NCBI GenBank assembly: GCA_021838635.1
Contig: JAKCDC010000011.1
Coordinates: forward strand, 1 to 64,000
DNA length: 64,000 bases
Origin: Pseudomonadota bacterium
GTDB taxonomy: Bacteria; Pseudomonadota; Gammaproteobacteria; Steroidobacterales; Steroidobacteraceae
Direction of reading: 5' to 3'
Position 1 is the first letter of the stretch. Every line of letters starts with the position of its first letter. Under the pieces are notes generated by a model that saw only the letters and a list, made by a program, of their open reading frames with translations, had not been told where the DNA came from and searched no databases. Shown piece by piece: positions 1 to 7,958 of the stretch. Position numbers and translations under genes: made by a program.

Positions 1-378
1 CGCCTGCTGTTTCACCCCGAGGCTCTGAAGGAGTGGAACGCTCTTGATGGCTCGATCAAGAAGCCGCTGAAAAAGCTGCTTGCGAAGCGGCTCGACAACC
101 CACACGTGCCGGGCGGCTCCTTGCACGGGGATCTGATTGGCTGTTACAAAATCAAGATCAATAAGCAAGGCGTCCGGTTGGTCTACCGCGTCGAAGACAA
201 TGCGCTGATCGTGATGGTGATGGCCGTAGACCGTCGCGAAGAGAGCCTCGTGTATCGGTCCGCGCTCGCTCGTTTGGTAGACACAGTCAAGACATCGGCC
301 AACACTGCGAAAACGGCACTTGCACGAGAAGCTCCGGCGCGGCCCGTAAGCCGGCCCTCCAATCGCGCGAAGAAGTAG
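1..378 (+). CDS. RelE/ParE-family mRNA-interferase-like toxin, 5' end cut by window edge
   Basis: The frame is open from base 1 and the start lies outside the window. The visible part reads like a RelE/StbE-type toxin: an N-terminal helical stretch (FHPEALKEWNALD, then a Lys-rich helix), a central LHGDLIGCYKIKI strand, then GVRLVYRVEDNALIVMVMAVDRR. This is the family's beta-sheet core with basic residues typical of ribosome-dependent RNases. The fold should end near SLVYRSALARL (about codon 92). The remaining 30 or so codons are an Ala/Arg/Lys tail that does not look like toxin and may be the displaced start of the antitoxin gene. The family assignment is from sequence pattern; toxicity is inferred. 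Confidence 0.72.
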   Translation, partial: RLLFHPEALKEWNALDGSIKKPLKKLLAKRLDNPHVPGGSLHGDLIGCYKIKINKQGVRLVYRVEDNALIVMVMAVDRREESLVYRSALARLVDTVKTSANTAKTALAREAPARPVSRPSNRAKK

Positions 379-488
379 TCGCCAAATCCTCCCACCCAGG
401 CGTCCAGTCCTATGCCGAGGCCTTCATCGCTGCGGCAGATTCCTCTAAGGTCGCGACCCTCGTTCGCCGCGAGATCAGCGCGCTCCGC

Positions 489-734
489 GTGGGCGAGCGC
501 GAGTACGACGTGCGCCACCGTCGCAGCGCCGAGATCGTCGCCCGCGCAGGCTACGCCCTCGAAGCCATCGAACGGGTCGTGCTGCCGAGCGATGGAGCGG
601 TCGCTCGAGAGCTTCTCGGCGAGTTGCTCGACGCGGAGCAGCAGATTGCGGAGCAGGCCTACGAGGACGATTACGGCGCTGAGGAGCTATTTGCGCGGGT
701 GGGGAGCCTGCTCAGCGCGAGCATCGAGCGCTGA
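489..734 (+). CDS. Hypothetical protein, candidate partner antitoxin with displaced start
   Basis: The GTG-initiated 81-residue product is acidic and helical (SAEIVARAGYALEAIERVVL, LLDAEQQIAEQAYEDDY). The same frame is open back to a stop at 162-164, and the codons from about 345 (KPALQSREEVVAKSSHPGVQ...) look genuinely coding. However, no ATG, GTG or TTG occurs in that frame before 489. The missing N-terminus seems to sit in the other frame, as the tail of the toxin ORF (VDTVKTSANTAKTALAREAP). One indel near 340-350 would join them. It is therefore either a frameshifted antitoxin gene or a short unrelated ORF. No domain is recognised. Confidence 0.4.
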   Translation: MGEREYDVRHRRSAEIVARAGYALEAIERVVLPSDGAVARELLGELLDAEQQIAEQAYEDDYGAEELFARVGSLLSASIER

Positions 735-874
735 CGGCTCAGTGCAAATTCAATGCGGTGAGCTACTCGTCAAATCTCGCCGCCACCCCTTCGTGCGCTC
801 GCGAAGATTTCTGAATATGCCATTAAATCGATTACTTGTGAGGTGCCGGACGGCGTGTGCTTGAGCCCCGGCGA
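735..874. other. Short non-coding stretch between toxin region and integrase fossil
   Basis: No gene is supported here. The sequence leads into the degraded integrase fragment, whose similarity to the integrase at 30218-31441 becomes recognisable at about 875. Confidence 0.4.
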
Positions 875-1083
875 GCATCCCCTACGACTCTTAAGGCGAG
901 ACCGCACGCGACGCGGCGGCGGACATTGGCGATCTGCTGCCTGCGGTGCAGTCCGAGAAGTACGCCACCCTGACCCAGCCTGCCGAGATTGCCGAGCTGA
1001 TGCAGGCGATCCACACCTATGGCGGCGACCCGAGCACCGTCTACTGTCTGCGCATCCTGCCGCACGTATTTACCCGACGCGGC
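875..1083 (+). pseudogene. Integrase gene fragment (fossil copy)
   Basis: The translation contains VQSEKYATLTQPAEIAEL and HTYGGDPST-YCLRILPHVFTR. These match the integrase at 30218-31441 almost residue for residue. Similarity begins around 875 with small indels and stops abruptly near 1083, just after the HVFTR segment that leads into the first catalytic Arg region. Neither the N-terminal DUF4102-like part nor the catalytic C-terminus remains. It is a relic of a second, older element of the same family as the one at 25.1-31.6 kb. Confidence 0.85.
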
Positions 1084-1340
1084 CCCTGGTATTGCCTCAC
1101 ATCATTCTGTTACCGGAGACATCTTCCCGTTCGCTCTTGGCCGGGTTGCAACCGGCAAAAGAGGAACGTCAGCCTGCCGCCAAAGGCGGCCGGTTCCGCC
1201 CGAGCCGTGTGCATCACATTCATGCCCATGGACACCTCCGCAGGTGATGGGGCGACATGATGCAGCTCCGGCCGCTGGTAGCATTTCAGGTGAGGCATTG
1301 ATCCCAGCCGGTAACATTTTGAGTGACGCAATGCGAGGGC
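1084..1340. mobile_element. Small IS-end remnant or MITE-like insertion with inverted and direct terminal repeats
   Basis: This 250-bp piece separates two gene fragments that are not adjacent in the intact element. Its ends form an imperfect inverted repeat: ATTGCCTCAC...TGTTACCGG at 1090-1117, against the complement of CCGGTAACATTTTGAGTGACGCAAT ending at 1332. The right end has a second, direct copy of the motif: 27-mers at 1274-1300 and 1307-1333 agree at about 20 of 27 positions. Repeated terminal motifs of this kind are known for IS21-family elements, so a deleted IS21-like element is plausible. There is no transposase ORF. Confidence 0.55.
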
Positions 1341-1617
1341 CTCGATTGGCTGGTGCCCGCTGACCCGCTGACCCGCTGACCCGCTGGCGCTGAGCGCGAT
1401 TGCCGAGGCCGCCGCGATGGAAGGCAACACCGGGTCCCAAGCTGCGATGCGGTACGCGCTGAGCCGATCCGCGGTTCTGGTGGCACTGCTGCACGACCTG
1501 CGCGAGCGCAAGATCGGCACTGCCGCGAAACGGAAAGGCACCAAGGCCGAGCGGCGAGCGCGCGTCACCGGTCGACACCTCGCCAGGATCGTGGATTCTG
1601 GGACCGCCGCAATCTGG
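1341..1617 (+). pseudogene. Fragment of the element's hypothetical gene (homologous to 28687-29472)
   Basis: DNA and protein (e.g. MRYALSRSAVLVALLHDL, RKIGTAAKRKGTKAERRARV) closely match the C-terminal third of the protein encoded at 28687-29472. The fragment starts at LDWLVPADPL. It is broken by a 16-bp expansion of an 8-bp repeat at 1359-1382, lacks 12 bp (in frame) shortly after, and runs out near 1617. With the integrase fragment upstream it keeps the gene order of the intact element, minus the toxin-antitoxin genes. Confidence 0.85.
1359..1382. repeat. Three tandem copies of GCTGACCC
   Basis: An 8-bp unit is repeated three times without change. The intact homologous gene (minus strand near 29000) has it once. 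The two extra copies add 16 bp and shift the reading frame, so slipped-strand expansion explains how this copy was disabled. Confidence 0.9.
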
Positions 1618-1725
1618 AATTTATGACTTAAAGATCAATGGTGAGTGTGGCCGCGGCGGGTCCGATCAGACTGAATTCATGACATTGATCAAAATGTTAT
1701 GTCGACACAATTTACAGGGATATTT

Positions 1726-1740
1726 CTAAGAGAATCTTAG
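1726..1740. promoter_or_regulatory. 15-bp perfect palindrome, candidate activator site
   Basis: CTAAGA-GAA-TCTTAG lies 27 bp upstream of the sigma-54 -24 element of the PEP-CTERM gene. Sigma-54 promoters need an upstream-bound activator, and a palindrome is the expected site type. Assignment to PrsR or another activator is inference; no regulator gene is in the window. Confidence 0.4.
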
Positions 1741-1767
1741 TTATTGATTCTATGCGGCTCTAATTTT

Positions 1768-1783
1768 TGGCACGTTATTTGCT
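1768..1783 (+). promoter_or_regulatory. Sigma-54 promoter of the PEP-CTERM gene
   Basis: TGGCACGTTATTTGCT matches the sigma-54 consensus TGGCAC-N5-TTGCW exactly, with GG and GC ten bases apart. A start about 11 bp past the GC gives a leader of roughly 35-40 bases before the ATG at 1831. PEP-CTERM genes of exosortase-bearing bacteria are often tied to the PrsK/PrsR sigma-54 circuit, which fits. Confidence 0.8.
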
Positions 1784-1830
1784 CGCATATCGTGGAATCG
1801 AAACGGTCAGTCGCTCTGGAGTAGTTCATC

Positions 1831-2523
1831 ATGCAACCTTTGAAATTATTTCTCGGGGCATCCGCCGCTCTGGCCATCGGAATGGGCGTCGCGCAGGCGG
1901 GCGCCATCAATTTTAATCAAATAATCACCAGTCCGTTAGTGGTGCATGTGTGGTACGGGACGGGTACTACCGATTTCGCGGCGCCGAACTCAACCCCGGG
2001 TGGGCCATATACCGCGAATTTCACCTACACCGGCCCCATATACTTCGTCAACAATAATCCGCAATCAGGCGCGAATACGTTCGGAGATTTTTTCGGAGCG
2101 AACTCAACGGGGATCAGCGGGTTCTCTGGAACGGGAATCACTACTGAGACAGGCTTTCTCGGCGCGACCATGAGTATGCCGAACAGTCTGGGCGCCGGTG
2201 GATACAACACCTATATGAGTTTTTCCGGAACCTACACCGCAACTGGCATGACTTCACTGACGATCACGCACGATGATGGGGCAAGCTTTTACGTAGGCGA
2301 TAGTGGGATTTCTGGACTCTATAGCCCGAACCCGACAAGCGCGATATCCAATACTGGATGGCTCACCGGCGGAACCAATGTCGCCTTCGATCTCTATTAC
2401 GTCGAGGCGAACGGGGCTCCCGCGGTGCTGAAGGCCGTCAATGCTCCGGAGCCTGGGGCGTTGGTGATATTCGCTGCGGGTCTTCTTGGCATGGGCTGGA
2501 TGTTGCGGCGACGCAACGTGTGA
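1831..2523 (+). CDS. PEP-CTERM sorting-domain protein
   Basis: The 230-residue exported protein has a signal peptide (residues 1-24, ending ...GMGVAQAG). The extracellular body is rich in Gly, Thr, Ser and Asn and low in Cys. The C-terminal PEP-CTERM signal is APEPGAL, then a hydrophobic helix, then RRRNV. The family is cleaved and anchored or released by an exosortase; none is encoded here. The body contains an HDDGASFYV segment and LYYVEANGAP, both shared with the second PEP-CTERM protein at 32006-32722, so the two are paralogues. A GGAG ribosome site precedes the ATG. Function beyond surface or biofilm association is unknown. Confidence 0.9.
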   Translation: MQPLKLFLGASAALAIGMGVAQAGAINFNQIITSPLVVHVWYGTGTTDFAAPNSTPGGPYTANFTYTGPIYFVNNNPQSGANTFGDFFGANSTGISGFSGTGITTETGFLGATMSMPNSLGAGGYNTYMSFSGTYTATGMTSLTITHDDGASFYVGDSGISGLYSPNPTSAISNTGWLTGGTNVAFDLYYVEANGAPAVLKAVNAPEPGALVIFAAGLLGMGWMLRRRNV

Positions 2524-2564
2524 TAAACAACGTTATCCGATTTGGCATGCTGATGCATGCGAAG

Positions 2565-2590
2565 ATGCCGCCTTCGGGCGGCATTTTTTT
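2565..2590 (+). terminator. Rho-independent terminator after the PEP-CTERM gene
   Basis: An 8-bp GC-rich stem (ATGCCGCC/GGCGGCAT) with a TTCG loop is followed by seven T residues. Confidence 0.9.
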
Positions 2591-2733
2591 AGTTGCGAGT
2601 TTGCTCAGAAATCGTTATGGCTTATGTTTCGTTCCCTACTTCGGATGCCTGGAGACGCAGGTCGTGACCTGCATTGCATAGCGTAAAGTTACAGCCTTTT
2701 TTTTGCGACCGGAGCGCTCACGGCGGAGATATC

Positions 2734-3315
2734 ATGAAGTGGTCATTTCGCTCAATATGCTCAGACTCGCGATATTACTGGCGATTGGCGGGGGGGCTCG
2801 TGGCGAGCCTGGTGTTGACAGTGCTCCCGGTGGTGTTTGCGGAATCGGATCTGGCGGGTCTGCTGGTTGTCGCGATGACGCTCATCACGGTTGCGGTGCT
2901 GATCATCTTTGCGGCCGTGGCAAATGGCGGGCGCCGCCGGGTCACTCTGTCGGTGTTGGTGGTCTATGCTCTGGTGCCGGCATTTTTGCTTATGCACTTT
3001 TGGGTATTCCGGGATCACGCGAGATGGTTCTTGTTGTCTAGCGCATATGAAGCCAAGGTGTTGGCGCAGCCGGCGGCCGCTAACGGTGAGCTGAAGCATG
3101 TCGTGTGGGACGGTGCGGGGTTTGCGGGGCAGGATACGGACATTTATCTGGTCTTTGATCCGACGAACTCCCTGGCGGCGCGTGTGGGTGGGCGGCCGCC
3201 GGTGCGCGCCGTGGGCCTGCCGTGCGTCGTGGATCGAATCACGCGTCTGGAAAGCCATTGGTACGCCGTGATGTTTTACACTGATATTTTTTGGGTCCAT
3301 GGTGAATGTACGTGA
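2734..3315 (+). CDS. Hypothetical inner-membrane protein
   Basis: The start was set at ATG 2734 behind GGCGGAGA. About 193 residues: three hydrophobic segments (roughly residues 18-35, 41-63 and 69-90) and then a soluble domain of about 100 residues ending VDRITRLESHWYAVMFYTDIFW. The soluble part has a DIYLVFDP strand and LPCVV near the end. It resembles a conserved but uncharacterised family seen in gammaproteobacteria; no catalytic motif is visible. It is monocistronic between a terminator and a 300-bp gap. Confidence 0.65.
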   Translation: MKWSFRSICSDSRYYWRLAGGLVASLVLTVLPVVFAESDLAGLLVVAMTLITVAVLIIFAAVANGGRRRVTLSVLVVYALVPAFLLMHFWVFRDHARWFLLSSAYEAKVLAQPAAANGELKHVVWDGAGFAGQDTDIYLVFDPTNSLAARVGGRPPVRAVGLPCVVDRITRLESHWYAVMFYTDIFWVHGECT

Positions 3316-3615
3316 GCCGACGGAGTTGCAAGGGGTGCGTGATGCGACATCGTGTGGGTGTGAGCGGACGGCCCTGACCGTCTCACGGTTCGAAGCGCTC
3401 GGGCGGTTCATTCTGGCGCGAAGACGAGGCCGGCTGGCCGAGGGGACTCCGGGTTCATGCGGCACGTACAGAATCCGCGCTGTGGCGGCCGGTCGTGTGG
3501 CCACCGGTCCGCTGGGCTTTTGCACTTCCGTCGCAGCCGCCCCCTTCATGCTGCGCTGCAGCGCTGGGGCTGAACTACGGTATCATTCGGGTTGTCGCGG
3601 AATGCGCGGACAATT
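3316..3615. other. Gap without recognisable gene
   Basis: 300 bases between the membrane protein and the CoA-transferase. The one ORF across it has no coding character (Arg/Gly/Ala-rich, no start context). The promoter of the CoA-transferase gene should lie here, but no clear -10/-35 pair stands out. Confidence 0.5.
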
Positions 3616-4854
3616 TTGACAGACCAATCCGAACTGCCCGGTGCGCTGTCCCACGTGAAGGTGCTCGATCTTTCGCGGGTTCTTGCCGGTCCCTGGGCCA
3701 CGCAGATTCTCGGCGATCTCGGTGCCGAGGTGTACAAGATCGAGCGGCCGGGAAGTGGTGATGAGACACGCGCGTGGGGCCCGCCCTTCGTGAGTGGCTC
3801 GGACGGCGTGCGGGCCGATGCGGCGTACTACCTGTGCGCCAACCGCAACAAGAAGTCTTTGACGGTCGATTTCGCGACCGAGGAGGGTCGGCAGATCGTA
3901 CTGGCGCTCGCGGCCGGCGCGGATGTCGTGATCGAGAATTTCAAAGTCGGCGGTCTGGCTGCACGGGGTCTTGATTACGAGAGTCTGCGCAGCGTGAACC
4001 CCCGTCTGATCTACTGCTCCATCACCGGATTCGGACAGAGTGGCCCGTACGCGGCCCGGCCCGGCTATGATTTCCTCATCCAGGCGATGAGCGGCCTGAT
4101 GAGCCTCACGGGCGGGCGTGACGGACAACCGGGTGCCGGCCCGCTCAAGACGGGTGTTGCGATTTCCGACATTATCACCGGTCTTTATGCCGCCGTTGGG
4201 ATCCTGGCGGCGCTGGCTCACCGGGAGCGAACCGGCGAGGGACAGTATATCGATCTGGCCTTGTACGACGTGCAGGTTGCGTGTCTTGCCAATCAGGCGA
4301 TGAATTACCTCATCGGCGGCTGTGTCCCGCCCCGAATGGGCAACGCACACCCGAATATCGCACCCTATGAGGAGTTCCCCACGGCCGATGGCCACATGAT
4401 CATCGCAGTCGGGAATGACGGCCAGTTCGCGCGCCTGGCGGCGGAACTGGGTCACCCGGAGTGGGCCGCAGAGGATCGGTTCGCATCGAACGCGGCACGG
4501 GTGGCGCACCGGGATGCCCTCGGCACGTTGATGCGCGCCGTGTTGGGAACCGGCTCGACGACGCAGTGGCTGCAGCGGCTCGAGCGCGCGCAGGTGCCCT
4601 GTGGACCGATCAATACGCTGGATGCCGTGTTCGCCGATCCGCAGGTCCGGGCGCGCGGCATGCAGGTACAGCTGCCTCGGGGGGAGGGTACGACGGTTGC
4701 GCAAGTTGCGAGTCCGTTGCGCCTCTCGCACTCGCCGGTACGCTACGATCGGGCACCGCCGATCCTCGGCGAGCATACGCGCGTGGTGTTGCGCGAGGTG
4801 CTGGGTCTGGCGCCGGAGCGTATTGATGATCTCGCCGCCCGCGGAGTCATCTGA
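3616..4854 (+). CDS. Class III CoA-transferase (CaiB/BaiF family)
   Basis: The enzyme swaps CoA between an acyl-CoA and a carboxylate through an aspartyl-CoA intermediate. The N-terminus VLDLSRVLAGPWATQILGDL and the motif IERPGSGDETRAWGPPF are hallmark sequences of the family, close to the succinate:dicarboxylate (SUGCT-like) branch. ENFKVGGLAARGLDY and the SITGFGQSGPY stretch are also typical. About 412 residues, the normal length. No ATG is near the start; TTG 3616 (TDQSELPG...) is chosen, and TTG 3592 would add eight residues. Substrate is not predictable. Its stop overlaps the convergent photolyase-like gene by 8 bp. Confidence 0.85.
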   Translation: MTDQSELPGALSHVKVLDLSRVLAGPWATQILGDLGAEVYKIERPGSGDETRAWGPPFVSGSDGVRADAAYYLCANRNKKSLTVDFATEEGRQIVLALAAGADVVIENFKVGGLAARGLDYESLRSVNPRLIYCSITGFGQSGPYAARPGYDFLIQAMSGLMSLTGGRDGQPGAGPLKTGVAISDIITGLYAAVGILAALAHRERTGEGQYIDLALYDVQVACLANQAMNYLIGGCVPPRMGNAHPNIAPYEEFPTADGHMIIAVGNDGQFARLAAELGHPEWAAEDRFASNAARVAHRDALGTLMRAVLGTGSTTQWLQRLERAQVPCGPINTLDAVFADPQVRARGMQVQLPRGEGTTVAQVASPLRLSHSPVRYDRAPPILGEHTRVVLREVLGLAPERIDDLAARGVI

Positions 4855-6142
4855 GCGGCGGTGAGTGAGCTTGGAGCGGTGCGCTCGGGGGAACGGCGGC
4901 GCCGAAGTCGTTCACCTGCTGCCACCAGTGGCTGAAGGAGCGGCAGCGTTCGACGGGTTCCGCAAACGCAGGTGCGGGTGACGAGAGCATCGCGCCAATG
5001 GGGTGTGGCAGATGCGGATCGCTTGGGCCGTGTATCGCGCGTGCGCGTCCCAGAGCCTGCACGCAGGCTTGCGTGGAGCCTGCCCATCGCAACTGCGCGC
5101 GCTCTCCCATATGCGCGAGCACCCACGCCCAGCGGTGCACGGACCAGGGCCAGCGCGTATGGAACTCCAGATCGATGAACGCGATGCACAGGGCGCCATC
5201 CGGCGGGCGGGCCAGCGACCAAGGGTGCATCAGCCAGATCTCGCGGTCGGCGATGGCCGCGGCATCGGGGGCGCTGAACTCGAAGTCCTGCGGTGGCACC
5301 GAGCGGACCGGGGGCGGGAGGACGCCCGGGTGTGCTCCGGGTTCGGCCTTCAGCGCCTGCGCGGCGCGGGCGAGGTGTTCGAGTTCGGTATAAGTGGCGT
5401 CGATGGCCGTAGCGGGGCTGTGCCAGGGCGCTGGCGCAAAGCGACTGACATTCTCGGCATTGAACAGGTACGGCTTGGCGCTCGCCGTGCCGGCGACCCA
5501 CTGCCAGGACAGGTGGTTGCTCGCAAGATCGCCATCGAGCAGGTGCGCCCACATCCAGTCCGCGCCGATCCGCCAGTGGACCTTCCGGACGTGGATCAGG
5601 TAGCTGGCGAGCCACAGGCGCGCGTGGTTGTGCAGCGTCCCGGTGGTGTACAACACGCGTACGGCCTGATCGATGGCCGGCACGCCGGTTCTGCCCTCGA
5701 GCACATCGCTCGGCAACAGGCTCGCGTAGGCGCTGTCGGGCAACGGACCGGCATGAAGCGACCCGAAGATCCTCTCCCCGTCGTGCCGCCAGCGATGTCG
5801 GAAATACGCCCGCCAAGCGAGCTCTTGGATGAGCTTGTGACGCAATCCGAGGCCGTGCCGGTCTCGCAGGGTGTGGATGACTTGCGCAAACGGCAGCATA
5901 CCGTGCGTGATGTACGGCGAGAGACCGGTGACTGCACCATCCAGATGATTGCGCGTGCGTGCGTATTCTGCCGGTCGCACTGCCTGTAAGCGCCCGAGCG
6001 CGGTTTGGGGGCTCGGCGGGTGCGTGCCCAACGGTGCTCGCAGTTGCCGGCTCAGCGGTTGCAGCTGCCACGGTTCCTTCGCGGCTGCGAGTGAAGAGGC
6101 GGGTGCTCGCCGTGGCGTACTTACCGGGCGGCGCAGCGCCAT
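4847..6142 (-). CDS. Photolyase-like FAD-binding protein with no N-terminal antenna domain
   Basis: Residues about 30-265 carry the cryptochrome/photolyase FAD pocket: LSPYITHGMLPF, ELAWRAYFRHRW, LHNHARLWLASY, WMWAHLLDGDLASNHLSWQW. The N-terminal alpha/beta antenna domain of ordinary photolyases is absent. Residues about 300-431 (EIWLMHPWSL..., ALCIAFIDLEFHTRWPW, CRSFSHWWQQV) look like an alpha/beta domain placed after the FAD domain, so the order may be swapped. The start overlaps the end of the FeS photolyase gene by 22 bp, implying co-translation. Expected role: blue-light flavoprotein, DNA repair or signalling; activity unproven. Confidence 0.78.
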   Translation of the reverse strand: MALRRPVSTPRRAPASSLAAAKEPWQLQPLSRQLRAPLGTHPPSPQTALGRLQAVRPAEYARTRNHLDGAVTGLSPYITHGMLPFAQVIHTLRDRHGLGLRHKLIQELAWRAYFRHRWRHDGERIFGSLHAGPLPDSAYASLLPSDVLEGRTGVPAIDQAVRVLYTTGTLHNHARLWLASYLIHVRKVHWRIGADWMWAHLLDGDLASNHLSWQWVAGTASAKPYLFNAENVSRFAPAPWHSPATAIDATYTELEHLARAAQALKAEPGAHPGVLPPPVRSVPPQDFEFSAPDAAAIADREIWLMHPWSLARPPDGALCIAFIDLEFHTRWPWSVHRWAWVLAHMGERAQLRWAGSTQACVQALGRARAIHGPSDPHLPHPIGAMLSSPAPAFAEPVERCRSFSHWWQQVNDFGAAVPPSAPLQAHSPPLR

Positions 6143-7686
6143 TGCTCGGCCTGCCGCCGGATTTCCGCTCGTTGCGCTGCGCTCAGGCGGGCGAGATTGC
6201 GGACCTGAAGCACGGTGCGGGGGTTTGCCGAGAGTGCCGCTTCGTGGCGCAGTAAAAAATCCCAGTAGAGCAGCGTATAGGGGCAGGCGCGCGCACCGGT
6301 GCGTTGCCCCGGGTCAAAGCGGCAGTGCCGGCAATAGGCACCGGCGCTCATGCGCTTGATGTACTGCCCGCTGGCGATATAGGGCTTGCTCGCCATGAAG
6401 CCCCCGTCGGCGAACTGACTCATCCCGAGCACATTGGGCATCTCCACCCATTCGACCGCATCGACATAGACGGCGAGAAACCAGCGATGCACCTCCTGCG
6501 GCCGTACACCGAGGAGCAGTGCGTACAGACCGATCACCATCAGCCGCTGGATGTGGTGCGCGTAACCACCGCGCAGTGTTTGGCGCAGTGCATCGGCGAG
6601 GCAGGGCATGGGTGCGTCGCCCGTCCAATAAAACCCCGGCAGATCCGCCTCGGCGCCGAAAGCATTGCGCTCGGCGTACTGCGGCATCTGAGTCCAGTAG
6701 ATGCCGCGCACGTACTCACGCCAACCGAGGATCTGGCGGATGAAGCCCTCGGCACTCGACAGAGGGACTGCGCCTGTCCGCCAAGCGGCCTCGGCCGCTT
6801 CGACCGCGGCGCGCGGATCGAGTAGCTTCAAGTTCAGTGCCGCAGAGAGCCGCGCATGCCACAGCCCGGGCTCTGCGGGCCAGAGCGCATCCTGCCAGCG
6901 CCCGAACGGGCCGAGACGCTCACGGATGAATGCCTCGAGCGCCTGGTGCGCCTGCGCGGGCGTCACCGGCCAGGCGAATCCCTCCAAGGTCCCCGGATGG
7001 GCGCTGAAGCGCCGGCGAACCAGCGCCATGACCTCGCCGGTGAGCGCGTCCGGGGCGAATGTCGGGGCCGCAGGTACCGCTCCGGGGCCACTGGCGGGAA
7101 ACGACTCCCGGTTTTCGGCATCGAAGTTCCATTGTCCGCCGGCCGGCGCATCGCCCTGCATCAGCACGTCGTGGCGGCGGCGCTGTTCGCGGTAGAAATA
7201 CTCCATGCGCAATTGGCGACGGCCGCGGGCATGGCGCGCGAACTCGCGCACGCTGACATAGAAATGACGGTCCGGACACAGCTCGAGCGGCACGCCCGCC
7301 GCCTCGGCGGCGGTGCGCAGTGCCTGCAGTACCCGCCAGTCCCCGGGCGCGGTGAGGCGCAGCGTCGAGGGGCGCAGGCGCTGCAGCGCCCGGCCGAGCT
7401 CTCCGGCCAGCGTGCCGGTGTTCTCGGCGGCCTCGAGTGCGCTGTAGTGAACCGTCCACCCGGCCTCACGTCGCGCGGCGGCAAAGTGGCGCATGGCGCT
7501 CAAGAACAACGCGATGCGCTGCTGGGCCGACCACACGTGCGTCGACTCTTCCTGTACTTCGGCCATCCAGATGGCATCGTGGTCCGGATCGCAACCGTCG
7601 AACGCGGCTGCGCCGGCGTCGAGCTGATCGCCCAGCACCAGCACCAGATGGCGCGGCTGCGCAGCGCCGGCCGCCCCGACGCTCAT
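6121..7686 (-). CDS. FeS-type cryptochrome/(6-4) photolyase (PhrB-like)
   Basis: 521 residues in the prokaryotic FeS-BCP clade, which repairs (6-4) photoproducts or senses blue light using FAD, an antenna pigment and a [4Fe-4S] cluster. The N-terminus HLVLVLGDQLD is diagnostic. FAD-site motifs EGFIRQILGWREYVRGIYW and NVLGMSQFADGGFMASKPY are present. Four Cys that would ligate the cluster appear: one in MPCLADAL and three in AYCRHCRFDPGQRTGARACP. The start at 7686 overlaps the stop of the DUF2256 gene (ATGA). This also places the N-terminus exactly at the family's usual point, so the longer upstream frame is discarded. Confidence 0.92.
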   Translation of the reverse strand: MSVGAAGAAQPRHLVLVLGDQLDAGAAAFDGCDPDHDAIWMAEVQEESTHVWSAQQRIALFLSAMRHFAAARREAGWTVHYSALEAAENTGTLAGELGRALQRLRPSTLRLTAPGDWRVLQALRTAAEAAGVPLELCPDRHFYVSVREFARHARGRRQLRMEYFYREQRRRHDVLMQGDAPAGGQWNFDAENRESFPASGPGAVPAAPTFAPDALTGEVMALVRRRFSAHPGTLEGFAWPVTPAQAHQALEAFIRERLGPFGRWQDALWPAEPGLWHARLSAALNLKLLDPRAAVEAAEAAWRTGAVPLSSAEGFIRQILGWREYVRGIYWTQMPQYAERNAFGAEADLPGFYWTGDAPMPCLADALRQTLRGGYAHHIQRLMVIGLYALLLGVRPQEVHRWFLAVYVDAVEWVEMPNVLGMSQFADGGFMASKPYIASGQYIKRMSAGAYCRHCRFDPGQRTGARACPYTLLYWDFLLRHEAALSANPRTVLQVRNLARLSAAQRAEIRRQAEQWRCAAR

Positions 7687-7856
7687 TGCGCCTGCGCTGC
7701 GCCGCGGGTGCGGCGGCGCCGGCAGGCTTGCGAGCAATAGCGCACCGCTGCCCAGTTCTTCGCCCATGCCCGCCGCCAGCTCATCGGGCGCCCGCACACG
7801 GCGCAGGGCTTGCTCGGGAGGGCCGCCTTGTTGCCACGGAACTCACGGCTACCCAT
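7683..7856 (-). CDS. DUF2256 small zinc-finger-like protein
   Basis: 57 residues, MGSREFRGNK...: two Cys pairs in KPCAVCGRPMSWRRAWAK and RYCSQACRRRR. The W-R-x-x-W-A-x-x-W spacing between them is the DUF2256 signature. Members are commonly encoded next to cryptochromes and photolyases; their function is unknown. Here it is the first gene of the photolyase operon, and its TGA overlaps the next ATG by ATGA. It is below the size of most ORF calls but convincing by motif and context. Confidence 0.9.
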   Translation of the reverse strand: MGSREFRGNKAALPSKPCAVCGRPMSWRRAWAKNWAAVRYCSQACRRRRTRGAAQAQ

Positions 7857-7958
7857 GGCCGATGGCGGCCGCGCTGGACCGTGTAGTGTGGAGCGGAGCG
7901 GGATCGCGGATGTCCATGGACGCCATCATGCCGCAAGAGGGCGCGGCGCGCCGTCCGC

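Noticed and set aside
412..864. 150-codon plus-strand ORF near the left end
   Set aside because: Ser/Arg-rich out-of-frame reading of the region that encodes the helical 489-734 product.
2761..3549. 262-codon minus-strand ORF over the membrane-protein gene
   Set aside because: His/Arg/Gln-rich antisense frame; the plus strand shows hydrophobic helices and a ribosome site.
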